Origin: Acetobacteraceae bacterium
GTDB taxonomy: Bacteria > Pseudomonadota > Alphaproteobacteria > Acetobacterales > Acetobacteraceae
Reading direction: 5' to 3'
Length of the DNA stretch: 5,487 bases
Assembly (NCBI GenBank): GCA_019689515.1
Contig: JADGHI010000286.1
Coordinates: 1-5,487 of the forward strand
Part shown: positions 5,299 through 5,487 of the stretch, in pieces
How positions within the stretch are numbered: position 1 is the stretch's first letter
How the letters are laid out: the number at the start of each line of letters is the position of its first letter
The notes under the pieces: generated by a model
What the model was told of the DNA's origin: nothing
Database searches by the model: none
The model's input: the letters and a program-made list of their open reading frames with translations, nothing else
Program-made: the position numbers and the translations under genes

Positions 5299-5487
5299 GC
5301 CTCCAGCCTCCTCCAGAGGATCAATCCGTCGCGCAGCGTATGCCGGTCGGCGTCCAGAGCGTAGCCGGGAATGCGGCCCGCCTCCCGCCAGCCCAGGGCA
5401 CGGAACAGCGCCTCCGCCCCGTCGTCGCCTGCCCGGGCATGGAGGGTGAGCAGGCTGCGCCCGGCCTCGCGCGCCGCCGGCGCACCC
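5295..5487 (-). CDS. GNAT family N-acetyltransferase, C-terminal part
   Basis: The last 63 codons of a gene that enters from the right edge, ending in TGA at 5297-5295. The translation includes AAREAGRSLLTLHARAG, then GAEALFRALGWREAGRIPGYALD, and ends DGLILWRRLEA. This is the usual end of a GNAT fold: the helix after the acetyl-CoA loop, the LTLHARAG strand, the helix carrying an LFRALGW motif (equivalent to the common LYxxLGF), and closing strands with GRIPGYALD. GNAT enzymes move an acetyl group from acetyl-CoA to an amine; the acceptor here is unknown and the acetyl-CoA-binding Q/RxxGxG/A motif lies outside the window. It overlaps the start of the DinB-fold gene by 4 nt (GTGA), implying a shared transcript. 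No start codon is needed in the visible part. Confidence 0.87.
   Translation of the reverse strand, partial: GAPAAREAGRSLLTLHARAGDDGAEALFRALGWREAGRIPGYALDADRHTLRDGLILWRRLEA

Overview
This is a very GC-rich window with dense coding on both strands, codons ending mostly in G or C, short gaps and start/stop overlaps. The gene content (a solitary Bug/TctC-type periplasmic binding protein with a twin-arginine-like leader, a Dps, a 4-carboxymuconolactone decarboxylase-like protein) fits an alphaproteobacterium, perhaps of the Acetobacteraceae (Roseomonas-like). That placement is an inference from composition and families, not a match to a known genome.

Layout. Positions 2-517 (+) hold the 3' end of an MFS exporter gene with its last membrane helix and a cytosolic tail domain. 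Positions 576-1109 (+) encode a complete Dps ferritin-like protein. A hairpin-rich gap (1110-1179) separates it from a convergent three-gene operon on the minus strand, read from 3291 down to 1180: a carboxymuconolactone decarboxylase-family protein, a 3-hydroxyisobutyrate dehydrogenase-family oxidoreductase and a metallo-beta-lactamase-fold lactonase-like hydrolase. The first two are 1 nt apart; the second and third overlap by 4 nt (ATGA). Divergent from this operon, across a 441-nt gap, lies a Bug/TctC solute-binding protein (3733-4743, +). It converges on a minus-strand pair: a DinB-fold protein (5298-4771) whose GTG start overlaps the stop of a GNAT acetyltransferase that runs off the right edge.

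How the genes may work together. The decarboxylase-like, hydroxyacid dehydrogenase-like and lactonase-like proteins are probably co-translated and face a carboxylate-binding protein. The simplest reading is a small catabolic island: capture of an organic acid or lactone in the periplasm, then ring opening, decarboxylation and oxidation inside the cell. The substrate cannot be told from sequence. No TctA/TctB membrane components are present.

The 441-nt divergent gap is the least ordinary part. It contains a perfect 12-bp palindrome just upstream of the operon, a 27-codon minus-strand stretch that reads like the C-terminus of a lost gene, and a perfect 15-bp inverted repeat upstream of the TctC gene. 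I found no RNA genes, CRISPR array, insertion sequence or clearly new defence or mobile system.
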